A stretch of DNA of 64,000 nucleotides from JABSSA01 sp039960995 (GTDB taxonomy: Bacteria > Pseudomonadota > Alphaproteobacteria > Rhodobacterales > Rhodobacteraceae), in contig JBDVKF010000025.1 of the NCBI GenBank assembly GCA_039960995.1, forward strand, positions 1 to 64,000, in the 5' to 3' direction. Numbering within the stretch: the first letter of the stretch is position 1; each line of letters begins with the position of its first letter. The notes beneath the pieces are model-generated. The model was not told where the DNA came from, made no database searches, and worked only from the letters and a program-made list of their open reading frames with translations. This document shows positions 52,435-61,437 of the stretch, one piece after another. The position numbers and the translations under genes are program-made.

Positions 52435-53760
52435 TTAGTCCCAAGTGTAATAACCAGCTTCGGTCATCACGGCCTTGGTACGTTCTGCAACGCCGTCCAA
52501 TGCCTCTTGTATGTCCAAATCTTCGGTCAGTACTTTGGACAAAGTTGTCCCCAAGTCGGCATTGATCTTGCCCCAAACAGGAATGATCGGGCGCCAATCT
52601 GGATCCGCGTGTTTTAAAGCTTCGCCAAAGGTCGACATATGCGGGAACTTTTCATTCACGTCGCTATCTTCATGAGTCGAGAACCGCGAAGGGTTACCGC
52701 CCGCAAGGGCCACAAGTTTGTCGCCTTTTTTGGACGTTAGCCATTGCATCAAAAGGAAGGCCGCTTCTTTGTTTTCCGCATTGGATGGAATTCCGATACC
52801 GAACCCGCCGGTTTGACTGCCACGACGTGTGCCCATTGGGTGCATCGCCCAACCGACTTTGCCCACGACCTTTGACCGGCTTGGGTCATCGATTTGACCC
52901 GAAACGACAGTCGTATCAAGGAACATGGCCGTGTCGCCGTTCAGGAACGCGCCAAGCGCTTCGCCAAACCCAAAGTTCTTGGCCCCTTCTGGCCCGCAAT
53001 CCACAATTTTTTTCAAGGCTTCCGCGGCTGCGACGCCAGCTTCGTTATTGACGGTTGGAACCCACTTGTCGTCAAAAACACGTCCACCAAGTGGGGCCAG
53101 GTGCAACAAGAACGCGTGGCTCGCATGATGGCCCGATGCAGCGCGGCTGGCGACACCGCCCATCCCAGGTTCAAGCTCGGGGATTTGGCATGCGAGGTCT
53201 AGCATTTCATCATAAGTTTCAGGAACTTGCAGCCCGTGCTTTTCAAAAATATCCTTGCGATACCCCAAGATCGACGTTTCAGATCCGTAGGGAATTCCAA
53301 ACAGTGATCCGGTTTTTCCTTTAAGATACCCTTTGCCGCCACCAGCGAACCCAATGTTATAGACATAGCCGTCGATCAAATCATCCGCGTCATAATTTGG
53401 ATCAGCCAGTTTTGGGTTCATGTAGTATTTGGCCAGATTTTCCAGTTGATCCGCGTACACGTAATCAGCCTTAGAAAAGACGACATAAGCGATCAGATCG
53501 TATTCACCTTCTTCTTGTGCCAATTCCAAAGTTTGTCTTTCGCGCATCTTCAAGTAAGGCAGTTGATCCACCTCAACTTCGATACCTGTTTCTTTGGTGA
53601 ATTCCGGTAGGATTTGCATCACTGCATTGTAATGTGGGTGTGCCGGGAAATTGACGATCAAAGTCGTTCCCGCGTGTTCGGCATAAGGGTTTGCAAAAAC
53701 ACCCCCGGCTATAAACGCGGCAGTGGTCACCCCGACTGCGCTTGCCTTTACTGATTTCAT
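52435..53760 (-). CDS. CUT1 carbohydrate-binding protein
   Basis: A 441-residue exported extracellular solute-binding protein (family 1). The signal peptide MKSVKASAVGVTTAAFIAG ends near FAN. Body blocks LIVNFPAHPHYNAVMQILPEF and YDLIAYVVFSKADYVYADQL fit the family. It captures the substrate in the periplasm; the sugar is not identifiable. Second gene of the operon, 30 bases after the ATPase. Confidence 0.92.
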   Translation of the reverse strand: MKSVKASAVGVTTAAFIAGGVFANPYAEHAGTTLIVNFPAHPHYNAVMQILPEFTKETGIEVEVDQLPYLKMRERQTLELAQEEGEYDLIAYVVFSKADYVYADQLENLAKYYMNPKLADPNYDADDLIDGYVYNIGFAGGGKGYLKGKTGSLFGIPYGSETSILGYRKDIFEKHGLQVPETYDEMLDLACQIPELEPGMGGVASRAASGHHASHAFLLHLAPLGGRVFDDKWVPTVNNEAGVAAAEALKKIVDCGPEGAKNFGFGEALGAFLNGDTAMFLDTTVVSGQIDDPSRSKVVGKVGWAMHPMGTRRGSQTGGFGIGIPSNAENKEAAFLLMQWLTSKKGDKLVALAGGNPSRFSTHEDSDVNEKFPHMSTFGEALKHADPDWRPIIPVWGKINADLGTTLSKVLTEDLDIQEALDGVAERTKAVMTEAGYYTWD

Positions 53761-53790
53761 ATTAGCTTCCTCCCTTTGAATTTTTGGCCG

Positions 53791-54879
53791 TTAAAGTGCG
53801 GCCTCACTTGTGTGGTCGAACAAATGAATGCCATTCGGATTGACCGAGAACGTCAGCGTTTGACCTAACCCCACCGGTGTTTCTGAATTGACTTCGACCA
53901 TGACTTTTTCCGGTCCGCATTTGCACAGCAGAACGGATTGCGCCCCCACGTATTCCGAAACAAGAGCATCCAGCGTCAGAGCTGTGTGTGCCGGCGCATC
54001 TTTTTCGAACGTTAAATCAGACGGGCGAATTCCCATGATGATGTCACGCGAGCTGTGCTTGCGCGCCTTGTCTGCTTGCGCCCCATTCAGGCGCAGTTCA
54101 AACCCATCGCCGTGAATGAAAATGCCGTCGCTTGCGTCTTTGATTTGGCCCACAAGAAAATTCATGGGCGGCATGCCCAGAAATCCAGCCACAAATTTGT
54201 TTACGGGCCGTTTGAACAATTCTTCAGGCGTGCCTTGCTGCTGGATATAGCCGCCATGCATCACGACGATCCTATCCGCCAAAGTCATCGCTTCGATCTG
54301 GTCATGCGTGACGTAAATCATGTTCTTCTTCACACGCTGACTCATCAAGGCGAGCTCAGCACGCATTTGACCGCGTAATTTTGCGTCGAGGTTTGAAAGT
54401 GGCTCGTCGAACAAAAAGATACCGGCGTCGCGCGTTAAGGCACGCCCCATGGCCACACGTTGACGTTGGCCACCTGACAATTCGCCCGGCTTGCGATGCA
54501 GGTATTCCGACAGCCCCAAGGTCTGCGCGACTTCGCGAACTTTCTGGTCGATCTCGGCTTGTGGTCGCTTTTGCAACCGCAGCGCAAAAGACATGTTTCG
54601 CGCCACATTCATGTGCGGATAAAGCGCGTAATCTTGGAAAACCATCGCCAAATCGCGGTCTTTTGGCTCAAGTTGACTGACCGGCGTTCCGTCGACGTAA
54701 ATCTCGCCTTCTGACACATCTTCAAGCCCAGCAACCATACGCAAAGTTGTGGACTTGCCGCATCCTGACGGGCCAACCAGAACGGTGAACTCATTATCCG
54801 CCATTTCCAGTTCGATCCCATGCAGAACCTGCACGTTTCCGTAACGCTTGACCAGTTTCTCTAAATGGATTTTCGGCAT
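53791..54879 (-). CDS. MalK/UgpC-type ABC ATPase
   Basis: A 362-residue ATPase of CUT1 importers. Walker A GPSGCGKS, signature LSGGQRQRVAMGRAL, Walker B FLFDEPLSNLD and H-loop VTHDQIEAM are complete, and the C-terminal TOBE/regulatory domain (about 240-360) is present. First gene of the operon after the operator at 54904. Confidence 0.94.
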   Translation of the reverse strand: MPKIHLEKLVKRYGNVQVLHGIELEMADNEFTVLVGPSGCGKSTTLRMVAGLEDVSEGEIYVDGTPVSQLEPKDRDLAMVFQDYALYPHMNVARNMSFALRLQKRPQAEIDQKVREVAQTLGLSEYLHRKPGELSGGQRQRVAMGRALTRDAGIFLFDEPLSNLDAKLRGQMRAELALMSQRVKKNMIYVTHDQIEAMTLADRIVVMHGGYIQQQGTPEELFKRPVNKFVAGFLGMPPMNFLVGQIKDASDGIFIHGDGFELRLNGAQADKARKHSSRDIIMGIRPSDLTFEKDAPAHTALTLDALVSEYVGAQSVLLCKCGPEKVMVEVNSETPVGLGQTLTFSVNPNGIHLFDHTSEAAL

Positions 54880-54903
54880 GCCACCCCTGCATCACTCGTA
54901 TTT

Positions 54904-54941
54904 GTTACCGGTCACAATAGTTAATGTGACCGGTAACACAA
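54904..54941 (-). promoter_or_regulatory. Operator and promoter of the CUT1 operon
   Basis: GTTACCGGTCACA (54904-54916) and TGTGACCGGTAAC (54925-54937) are perfect 13-base inverted repeats with an 8-base spacer. On the minus strand TTGTGT (54936-54941) and TATTGT (54914-54919), 16 bases apart, form a promoter that lies inside this operator. A LacI-family protein bound here would block it. GTTAGCGGTCACA at 56041-56053, upstream of the LacI gene, is a single-mismatch half site. Confidence 0.75.
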
Positions 54942-54979
54942 GGAAAACCTTTCGAGCTAACCCATTGATTTACAGTGTT

Positions 54980-56020
54980 TCAGCGATTTTCAGTGCTGCT
55001 GCGGAAGCTTAATATAGCTTCTGCTTTGATATGACGGGGAATCATTTGTGTCCCGTCTTTGGCCGAAAACAATTCGCCAATCAATTGACCCGTGGCCTGT
55101 CCAATCTGTTTAGGATCGACAACAACTGTTGTGATATTTGGCGTGGCAAACCGAGACACTTCAAAGTTCCCGAACCCGGCGACACCAATGTCCTGAGGGA
55201 CGGATTTACCCAGCACTGACAACGCAGATAACACACCAAAGGCCGGAACGTCCGAGACACAGAAAATACAATCCGTATCAGGAAATCGAGCCAACAACTC
55301 GGGAACCGCCGCAGCTCCGTCTTCTATTGATAACGGCGGCTTGCCAAATTGCAGAATTCGATGTGCAGATAAACCCGCGACATCCATAGCCGACGAAAAT
55401 CCGGTGCGTCGCGCAGCTCCACGTGTCCACGCATCCTCGGCCTCGCCTAAAAACGCGATGTTGCGGTACCCGTGATCGATCAATCCCATGGTCATATCAA
55501 ACGCTGCATCTCGGTTAGAAAATCCAATTGTATGTCCAATCGGGTTCTCCGGTCTTTCCCAAAGCTCGATTACGGGCACTTTTGCCTTGTTCAGCAATTG
55601 CACCGTTCGGTCCGTGTGTCCGTCATAGGAAAGCACGATGGCCTCGGGCCGGCGGCGCAGCATGTCTTCCACCAATTTTTCTTCTCGTTCATGAGAATAA
55701 TCAGTGTGTCCCAAAAGGATTTGCTGGCCGATCCCTTCAAGTTCTTCGGTCAACGCCTGAATGGTTTCCGCAAAGTGCAGGTTATTCAGCGATGGAACCA
55801 AAACAGCGACAAACCCAGACCGTTTTGTTGTCAGGCTGCCCGCCATTTGATCCGGGACATAATTCATGTCGCGCACGATTTTCAGAATGCGTTCGCGTGT
55901 TTCGCGCGAAATCGGGCTGTCTTTTTTCAATGCGCGTGACACGGTCATACGCGACACACCTGCCGCGCGTGCGACGTCACGCATTGTAACCTCTGTTCCC
56001 GATTTTTCTGATTGGGTCAC
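54980..56020 (-). CDS. LacI/GntR-type sugar regulator
   Basis: A 346-residue regulator. The DNA-binding domain, residues 12-60, has TMRDVARAAGVSRMTVSRALK and the hinge PDQMAGSLTTKR; the rest is a periplasmic-binding-protein-like effector domain. The start is GTG at 56020; ATG at 55984 would still keep the whole HTH. It sits directly ahead of the CUT1 operon and behind the double-importer operon, with a related half operator at 56041-56053 suggesting autoregulation. Confidence 0.92.
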   Translation of the reverse strand: MTQSEKSGTEVTMRDVARAAGVSRMTVSRALKKDSPISRETRERILKIVRDMNYVPDQMAGSLTTKRSGFVAVLVPSLNNLHFAETIQALTEELEGIGQQILLGHTDYSHEREEKLVEDMLRRRPEAIVLSYDGHTDRTVQLLNKAKVPVIELWERPENPIGHTIGFSNRDAAFDMTMGLIDHGYRNIAFLGEAEDAWTRGAARRTGFSSAMDVAGLSAHRILQFGKPPLSIEDGAAAVPELLARFPDTDCIFCVSDVPAFGVLSALSVLGKSVPQDIGVAGFGNFEVSRFATPNITTVVVDPKQIGQATGQLIGELFSAKDGTQMIPRHIKAEAILSFRSSTENR

Positions 56021-56040
56021 TATGTCGGGTCCGCTTTAAT

Positions 56041-56053
56041 GTTAGCGGTCACA
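56041..56053 (-). promoter_or_regulatory. Candidate operator half-site upstream of the LacI gene
   Basis: GTTAGCGGTCACA differs at one base from the operator arm at 54904-54916 and lies about 20 bases upstream of the GTG start of the LacI gene. No second arm is obvious. Confidence 0.45.
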
Positions 56054-56077
56054 CATTGCGCCAGACCCGGCTATCGC

Positions 56078-56110
56078 GCAAGAGGGCCAAGAACATATCG
56101 GCCCCCTTGC
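56078..56110 (-). repeat. Stem-loop after the third binding-protein gene
   Basis: GCAAGAGGGCC (56078-56088) pairs with GGCCCCCTTGC (56100-56110), an 11-bp stem with one G-U pair and an 11-base loop, 15 bases beyond the stop at 56125. On the transcribed strand no T run follows, although one follows on the plus strand. Confidence 0.55.
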
Positions 56111-56124
56111 AGAGTTTTTATTGT

Positions 56125-57270
56125 CTATCGTTCCAAAGCACCAACGCCTGAGAACCGAAACGCCTCTTTTTCCAATGCGTCGATTTCATCTGCGCTTAGC
56201 TGATCATGCGCTACGGTAATGCGTCCAAGGAACACCAATGGCAGCTCATCGGCCCTGCCCTCTAGATCGGCTTTGATTGCTTCGGCAGTCGCTGCACCTA
56301 CATCGTCGCCCATGCGCATCGGTGTTGCATCCAATTCACCGCGACGAATTGCGTCCAGCTCAAGACCAGTACCACCCCATCCGGTTGAAAAGATCTCCTT
56401 TTCCTTCCCGATTGCGACTTGCGCTTCGACACTGCCCATTGCCATTGCTGTGTTGGCATTGTGGATGATTTTAGCTTCGGGATAGGCCTGCATGATCAAG
56501 GATGTACCGTCGAAACCACCCTCACGCTGATATTCCCCGTAATGTTCATAGGCGGTTGTCCAGCCACCCTTTTCTTCAACACAGGCCTTGAAGTCACCTG
56601 AGCGTTGATTGTCGGTGATTCCGGGAATGCCTCGGTTCATTGCCATCGTGATGTCGTTTCCAAGGCGGTCCAACATGTAATCGCACATAACCAGAGCGCC
56701 TGCGGCAGACGAGAAATCAAACCATGCATCTGGCTGATTGGCCAAGTCCTTTAGCGGCGTGTGAAACGCCCAAACATATGTCGCGAACCCATCATTGCCG
56801 GCAAGTTTATCAATGTTGTCAGCCTGAATCGCTAACTCTGATGGGCCAAAAATCACATAGTCATACAGGTCATCATCCTGTTCAACTTGATTGGCATATG
56901 TCGATTGCAATGAATGTTCGATTTGCCGGCTGGCAAATTCTGTTGTTTCGTAGGCAATCCCCAATTCTTCCAATCGTTTTGTCATCGCCAAATAATTGCG
57001 CGCCCAAAAATCAGAAGTATCTGCCGATGGATAAATCAAAGCGATCTGGATCGGCGCATCCGTTGAACCGGAATACGGTTTTGCCTCGGCTCCAACAACG
57101 GCTTGCAGAGCTTCTAGTTTTCCGTCTGCATTCACCTCGCCCGGCAACCAATGATCGCGATCCGCAATTCCTGGCAATTCCTTAAGTGGCAATGTTGAAT
57201 GCCCGTCCGCCAAAGCTGCACCCGCAAGTGGTAAACTTGCGATCAGACCCAATGCCTTTATGTGTTTCAT
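56125..57270 (-). CDS. CUT2-type periplasmic substrate-binding protein (LuxP/TorT-like)
   Basis: A 381-residue exported protein, with a signal peptide ending GAALA. The mature region from about residue 70 (APIQIALIYPSADTSDFWARN) is a periplasmic-binding fold of the sugar-binding group with a longer N-terminal extension, as in LuxP or TorT-like proteins. It is the last gene of the six-gene operon, serving the permease and ATPase at 57360-59245. Substrate unknown. Confidence 0.83.
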   Translation of the reverse strand: MKHIKALGLIASLPLAGAALADGHSTLPLKELPGIADRDHWLPGEVNADGKLEALQAVVGAEAKPYSGSTDAPIQIALIYPSADTSDFWARNYLAMTKRLEELGIAYETTEFASRQIEHSLQSTYANQVEQDDDLYDYVIFGPSELAIQADNIDKLAGNDGFATYVWAFHTPLKDLANQPDAWFDFSSAAGALVMCDYMLDRLGNDITMAMNRGIPGITDNQRSGDFKACVEEKGGWTTAYEHYGEYQREGGFDGTSLIMQAYPEAKIIHNANTAMAMGSVEAQVAIGKEKEIFSTGWGGTGLELDAIRRGELDATPMRMGDDVGAATAEAIKADLEGRADELPLVFLGRITVAHDQLSADEIDALEKEAFRFSGVGALER

Positions 57271-57295
57271 GTGGTTCTCCTCCCGTTACATGAGA

Positions 57296-57348
57296 GTGGG
57301 ACCAATCGGTGCCGCTTGGGGTTGCATCCCCGGGCGGCATCATCCCAC
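57296..57348 (-). repeat. Three-tier hairpin between permease and binding-protein genes
   Basis: GTGGGA/TCCCAC (57296-57301, 57343-57348), TGCCGC/GCGGCA (57310-57315, 57334-57339) and GGGG/CCCC (57318-57321, 57328-57331) nest in one long imperfect stem in the 90-base spacer. It could set the stability or level of the binding-protein message. Confidence 0.6.
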
Positions 57349-57359
57349 CATTTTACCAT

Positions 57360-58487
57360 CTATCCACTTGGAGTTGGATCGATGGCGGTAAGCCCACCGA
57401 TTGCCAACAAGGCAATCAATACGCCAATCATCGCTGCGCAAAGGCGCAACATTTTTTGTCCTTCGGGCGTCATTAAGCCAGTCAGGATACCGCCTGCGCC
57501 GTCCCGATCTTTGGCCTGCATCCATGTATAAAGCGCGACCGAGCTGACGATAACGACGCCAGATGCAACCGATTGCCAAAAGAATTCGATCCGCAATGTT
57601 ACCAATGCGTTGATCATCATCGACAGTAACAAGACCCCCGCAAACGATCCCAGCATAGAGGCGCGCCCACCAAACAGTGATGTGCCTCCGACGACAACTG
57701 CTGCGATTACATGCAGATTGAAATATGGGGCGGATGTGGCTTGGATGGCGTTCAGCTTTCCGGTCAACATGACGCCGCCCAAAGCCGCGCAAGCCCCCAT
57801 CAGGACATAGGCATATACTTTGTGACGTTTGACGGAAATGCCAGTCAATTCCGCGGCTTCCGGGCTGGATCCAATGGCAATTGTATAGCGTCCGAAATAG
57901 GTTCGCGTCAGCAACATGTAACCGGCAATGATCGTGGCGATACCGATCAACACTGGAATCGGAACGAACCCGGGGATTTGCCCGCGTCCGATATCCGTTA
58001 GAAAATCCGGGAACCGTGCAAGAACCAATCCCTTGGCGATGACCAATGCAAACCCGCGATAGATCAAATCCATCGCAAGTGTCCCGATTAGATCAGGAAC
58101 GTTAAAACGCGTGATGATTAGCCCATTCAAAAGCCCCATCAGCGCCCCAAGTGCGATGGCAATGGGAACGGCCACGTAGACTGAAAACCCATATTGCTTG
58201 ATCAAGAACGCCATAAGTATGCCAGACAAGGCAGCGATAGATCCAATCGACAAATCAATGCCACGTTGTGTGATGACAAAGGTCATTGCCATTGCCATTG
58301 GCATATACAAAGCCGCGTCTAACAAAATCAGGTTTAAGTTTGAAACGCGGAAATACCGAGCTGGTTCGACGATCCCCATAAACAGAAGGATTGCAAAGAT
58401 CATGACCATAGGCCCAATGATCGCAATATAAGGCTCGAGCCGTTCCATAATGGGTTGCCGGTCTGGGATGTTATTTGCTGCGCTCAT
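57360..58487 (-). CDS. CUT2 sugar ABC permease (second set)
   Basis: A 375-residue RbsC-like permease. Helices run throughout; AMAMTFVITQRGIDLSIGSI and AAVVVGGTSLFGGRASMLGS are family blocks. It pairs with the short ATPase just upstream, whose stop overlaps its start (TAATG). A roughly 40-residue C-terminal extension ends the protein. Confidence 0.9.
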   Translation of the reverse strand: MSAANNIPDRQPIMERLEPYIAIIGPMVMIFAILLFMGIVEPARYFRVSNLNLILLDAALYMPMAMAMTFVITQRGIDLSIGSIAALSGILMAFLIKQYGFSVYVAVPIAIALGALMGLLNGLIITRFNVPDLIGTLAMDLIYRGFALVIAKGLVLARFPDFLTDIGRGQIPGFVPIPVLIGIATIIAGYMLLTRTYFGRYTIAIGSSPEAAELTGISVKRHKVYAYVLMGACAALGGVMLTGKLNAIQATSAPYFNLHVIAAVVVGGTSLFGGRASMLGSFAGVLLLSMMINALVTLRIEFFWQSVASGVVIVSSVALYTWMQAKDRDGAGGILTGLMTPEGQKMLRLCAAMIGVLIALLAIGGLTAIDPTPSG

Positions 58488-59245
58488 TACGCGGCCTCCT
58501 GCGCGCCGACGATCATTCCAAGCACTTCTTGCGTGGAACTTTCGGCGGTTTTCACAACGCCAACGCAGCTGCCGCGCCGTTGTACGTGAATGCGGTCTGA
58601 TACTTGAAAGACGTCATCCAATGAATGGCTGATTAGAATGATCGCCAATCCCTGTGCTTTGAGCGTTTCGACCAATTTCAAGGTGCGCGCGGTTTCTTGT
58701 GGCCCCAAAGCAGCGGTCGGTTCGTCCATGACCAAGACGCGCAACCCTTCGTGGTAAACCGCGCGCGCAATAGCAACCGCCTGTCGTTGCCCGCCAGACA
58801 AGCTTTCGGTCATGGCATCCAGAGATTTCAGCCGAACGCCCAGCCGTTCCATCAAAACACGTTCGGTTTCTGACCGCATGCGCGCGTTGTCCAAAACTGT
58901 GATACCCAACACCTTGCGCGTGAGTTCGTTGCCCAGAAACATGTTCGCTGCCGGGTCAAGATGATCTGCCAAAGCCAATGTTTGATAGACCGCGTCAATT
59001 CCTTTGACGATGGCATCTGCATGGCTGGAAAACTCGACAACCTCGCCATCTATCGCGACATGCCCAACAGTTGGTTGATAAACGCCTGTTAACACTTTGA
59101 TCAGGGTTGATTTTCCTGCTCCATTGTCACCAACGATTGCAAGGACTTCACCCGCATATGCGTCTAAATCAACGTTATCCAGTGCCGTGACACCACCAAA
59201 ACGTTTGGCGATCCCTTTCATCTGCACAAGAGGTGTCTTTGTCAT
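58487..59245 (-). CDS. Single-domain CUT2 ATPase (FrcA-like)
   Basis: A 252-residue ABC ATPase. Walker A is GDNGAGKS, the signature is LSGGQRQAVAIARAV, Walker B is LVMDEPTAALG and the switch His is in ISHSLDD. It has one nucleotide-binding domain, as in the fructose importer ATPase FrcA, whereas the other ATPase of this operon has two. The ATG at 59245 follows GGGGAAG; a GTG at 59257 is possible. Confidence 0.9.
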   Translation of the reverse strand: MTKTPLVQMKGIAKRFGGVTALDNVDLDAYAGEVLAIVGDNGAGKSTLIKVLTGVYQPTVGHVAIDGEVVEFSSHADAIVKGIDAVYQTLALADHLDPAANMFLGNELTRKVLGITVLDNARMRSETERVLMERLGVRLKSLDAMTESLSGGQRQAVAIARAVYHEGLRVLVMDEPTAALGPQETARTLKLVETLKAQGLAIILISHSLDDVFQVSDRIHVQRRGSCVGVVKTAESSTQEVLGMIVGAQEAA

Positions 59246-59290
59246 TTTCTTCCCCACGCGTCGTTCAGCCAGAGTGTAAAACCCTCTCGA

Positions 59291-59330
59291 TCTCCCCTGA
59301 CCGGCGAACCAGCCAGGAGAGACAGGGAGA
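59291..59330 (-). repeat. Stem-loop after the first CUT2 binding-protein gene
   Basis: TCTCCCCTG (59291-59299) and CAGGGAGA (59323-59330) pair with one bulge, and GGC/GCC extends an inner stem. It lies directly after the stop at 59336 and ahead of the short ATPase. Confidence 0.5.
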
Positions 59331-59335
59331 ACCTG

Positions 59336-60385
59336 TTATTTGCCCCAGATCGTTGCGTAGGCATCGCGATACGGCGAATCTGGATCGAACTGATTGCTGT
59401 CACCCAGTTTCGACAAGCCGTCTTGCGTCACCAATGCAGGCGACGTGATGTAACCTGAACAATCAGCCCCTTGCATGGCGCGGTTCAATTCATCGACCAG
59501 TTGCCAACCTTGCAAATTCAACGGCTCGGCCACTGTAATGCTTTGATAACCACCTGTTCTGATCCGCTGAAAAGCGGCTTCGGATCCATCGCCGGCGGAA
59601 CCAGCTTGCGGGCCGTCATCACTTTGAATACCAGCCGCAGCAAGGGCTGGCCCCATAAAGTCGAAATACAGATCGTTGATGGCCAAAGCGTGTGTCCAGC
59701 TTTCCCCATATTTCTGCAGTAAACTGGTCGTCAGCGGCCCCATCCGTGTGGATGTGTCGGCAATCGGTGTGTCCACATATTCAAGGACTTTGCCACCCAT
59801 GGCTTCGATCGTTTCTTTAATCCGATCTGCTTTGTCGATGGCGATTTGATAGGTCGAATCCGTAAAGATCACAGCGCCCATTCCATCGGTGCCGCCTTCC
59901 ATCGCCCATTTCGCGGCGACCTCGGATACCGTCATCGCGTCCGTGGAAATGTTTGCAAAAATTCCACCCGGAGCGTCGCACCCAATCTTGGGCCCGGAAT
60001 GCCAAGCCACCATTGGAATATTGGCTGATACAACCCCTTCAAGTGCGGCTTGTTGTTCAACAGCATCAAAGCCGTTGATCACCAGACCATCGGGCTGTAG
60101 CGCAAGTGCTTGGCCGATTGCTGCGGTCCGTCCCTGCACGGACCCCGCACCATCAAGGACACGCACCTCCCAACCGATTTTCGCGGCCGCTTCTTCGACA
60201 CCAGTTGTTACGCCCAGGATGCCTCCGTTTTTCAAATCACCTGCCACGACGACAATTGATTTTCCTTCTGCACCAGTAGGCCCCGTTGACGGACCATCAA
60301 ATGGTGTTTCTGCCAAAGCCGACATTGCGACCCCTGCCAGCATCGTGCTGGCCAGCATGCGTTGTAAAAAAATTCCCTTGTTCAT
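59336..60385 (-). CDS. CUT2 sugar-binding protein (RbsB type)
   Basis: A 349-residue exported binding protein; the signal peptide is MNKGIFLQRMLASTMLAGVA with a cut near ALA. A ribose-binding-type fold follows (IVVVAGDLKNGGILGVTTGVEEAA and LQPDGLVINGFDAVEQQ). It delivers a sugar or polyol to the permease at 60415 in the same operon. Confidence 0.9.
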   Translation of the reverse strand: MNKGIFLQRMLASTMLAGVAMSALAETPFDGPSTGPTGAEGKSIVVVAGDLKNGGILGVTTGVEEAAAKIGWEVRVLDGAGSVQGRTAAIGQALALQPDGLVINGFDAVEQQAALEGVVSANIPMVAWHSGPKIGCDAPGGIFANISTDAMTVSEVAAKWAMEGGTDGMGAVIFTDSTYQIAIDKADRIKETIEAMGGKVLEYVDTPIADTSTRMGPLTTSLLQKYGESWTHALAINDLYFDFMGPALAAAGIQSDDGPQAGSAGDGSEAAFQRIRTGGYQSITVAEPLNLQGWQLVDELNRAMQGADCSGYITSPALVTQDGLSKLGDSNQFDPDSPYRDAYATIWGK

Positions 60386-60414
60386 GATTTACTCCTCCCT
60401 TTGCTGAGTTCTTT

Positions 60415-61437
60415 TTAACGCTTCGCCGCTCCCTTACGACGTTGCGCATATCCTGCGATCCCGATGGCGATCAAAAGAGTGACCCCGTTGAACAACGGCT
60501 CTACCCAGAACGATCCGCCAAATTGCTGAATTCCGGAAATTCCAACCGCGAGAATGGCGACACCAACGATTGTCCCCCACACGTTCACGCGACCTGGTTT
60601 GATTGTTGTTGATCCCAAAAATGCGCCAACAAGGGCTGGCAATAGGAATTCCAAACCCACTGACGCCTGTCCGATGCGCAATTTGGACGCCAGAATGACC
60701 CCAGCCAACGCCGTCATCGTTCCAGAGGCCATAAAGGCGCCGATCACGTATTTGCGTGTGGGAATACCGTTCAGTTGCGCCGCGCGTTGATTTGCGCCAA
60801 TGGCGTAAAGATACCGCCCGATTGGCGTATATTCCAAAATGACCCACATCACGATTGTGATGGCAATCAGATAGAACCCAGTAATCGGCAGACCAAACAC
60901 AAACGTCGTGCTCAGCGCGTAAAACCCATCCGGCAGCAAACCCACCATCTGACGCCCGCCCGTATGCCAAAGTGCCAGGGCATAAAGCACTGTCCCTGTG
61001 CCAAGCGTGGCGATGAAACTGTCAATTTTGGCAACTTCCACCAACAAGCCATTCAAAAACCCAGTAACAGCGCCAAGCAACAAAACCACTGCGACCGCAA
61101 TCGGCCAAGGTAGGCCCAACATTGTCTGCAAGCTGATCGCCAGAATGTGCCAAAGCACGATCCCGTATCCCACAGTCAAATCAATCCGACCTGCTGCCAT
61201 CGGGATCATCGCGCCAAGCGACAACAGGGCGATGATGGCCTTGTCCGACACAATTGCCCGCAAGTTCAACATCGTCGGAAACGTGTTGGGTAACAGGATG
61301 GAAAACAACCCAATCAGAAAAACAGTTAAGATGACCAACCCGTAAACTGGTAGAAACCGCATAACTCGTTTTCCAAAAGACAGGCCTTGCAAATCAGCCT
61401 TGGTGGGTTCCAGCGCGCTTGATTCAAGCGATTGCAT
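60415..61437 (-). CDS. CUT2 sugar ABC permease (first set)
   Basis: A 340-residue RbsC-like permease. Family blocks SLGAMIPMAAGRIDLTVGYG and LNGLLVEVAKIDSFIATLGT are clear. Its start lies 14 bases inside the ATPase end, so both are translated together. It is followed by the binding-protein gene 29 bases on. Confidence 0.92.
   Translation of the reverse strand: MQSLESSALEPTKADLQGLSFGKRVMRFLPVYGLVILTVFLIGLFSILLPNTFPTMLNLRAIVSDKAIIALLSLGAMIPMAAGRIDLTVGYGIVLWHILAISLQTMLGLPWPIAVAVVLLLGAVTGFLNGLLVEVAKIDSFIATLGTGTVLYALALWHTGGRQMVGLLPDGFYALSTTFVFGLPITGFYLIAITIVMWVILEYTPIGRYLYAIGANQRAAQLNGIPTRKYVIGAFMASGTMTALAGVILASKLRIGQASVGLEFLLPALVGAFLGSTTIKPGRVNVWGTIVGVAILAVGISGIQQFGGSFWVEPLFNGVTLLIAIGIAGYAQRRKGAAKR

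Noticed and set aside
56100..56118. Plus-strand terminator signal (stem then T run)
   Set aside because: No plus-strand gene ends here; the hairpin is more sensibly part of the minus-strand operon.
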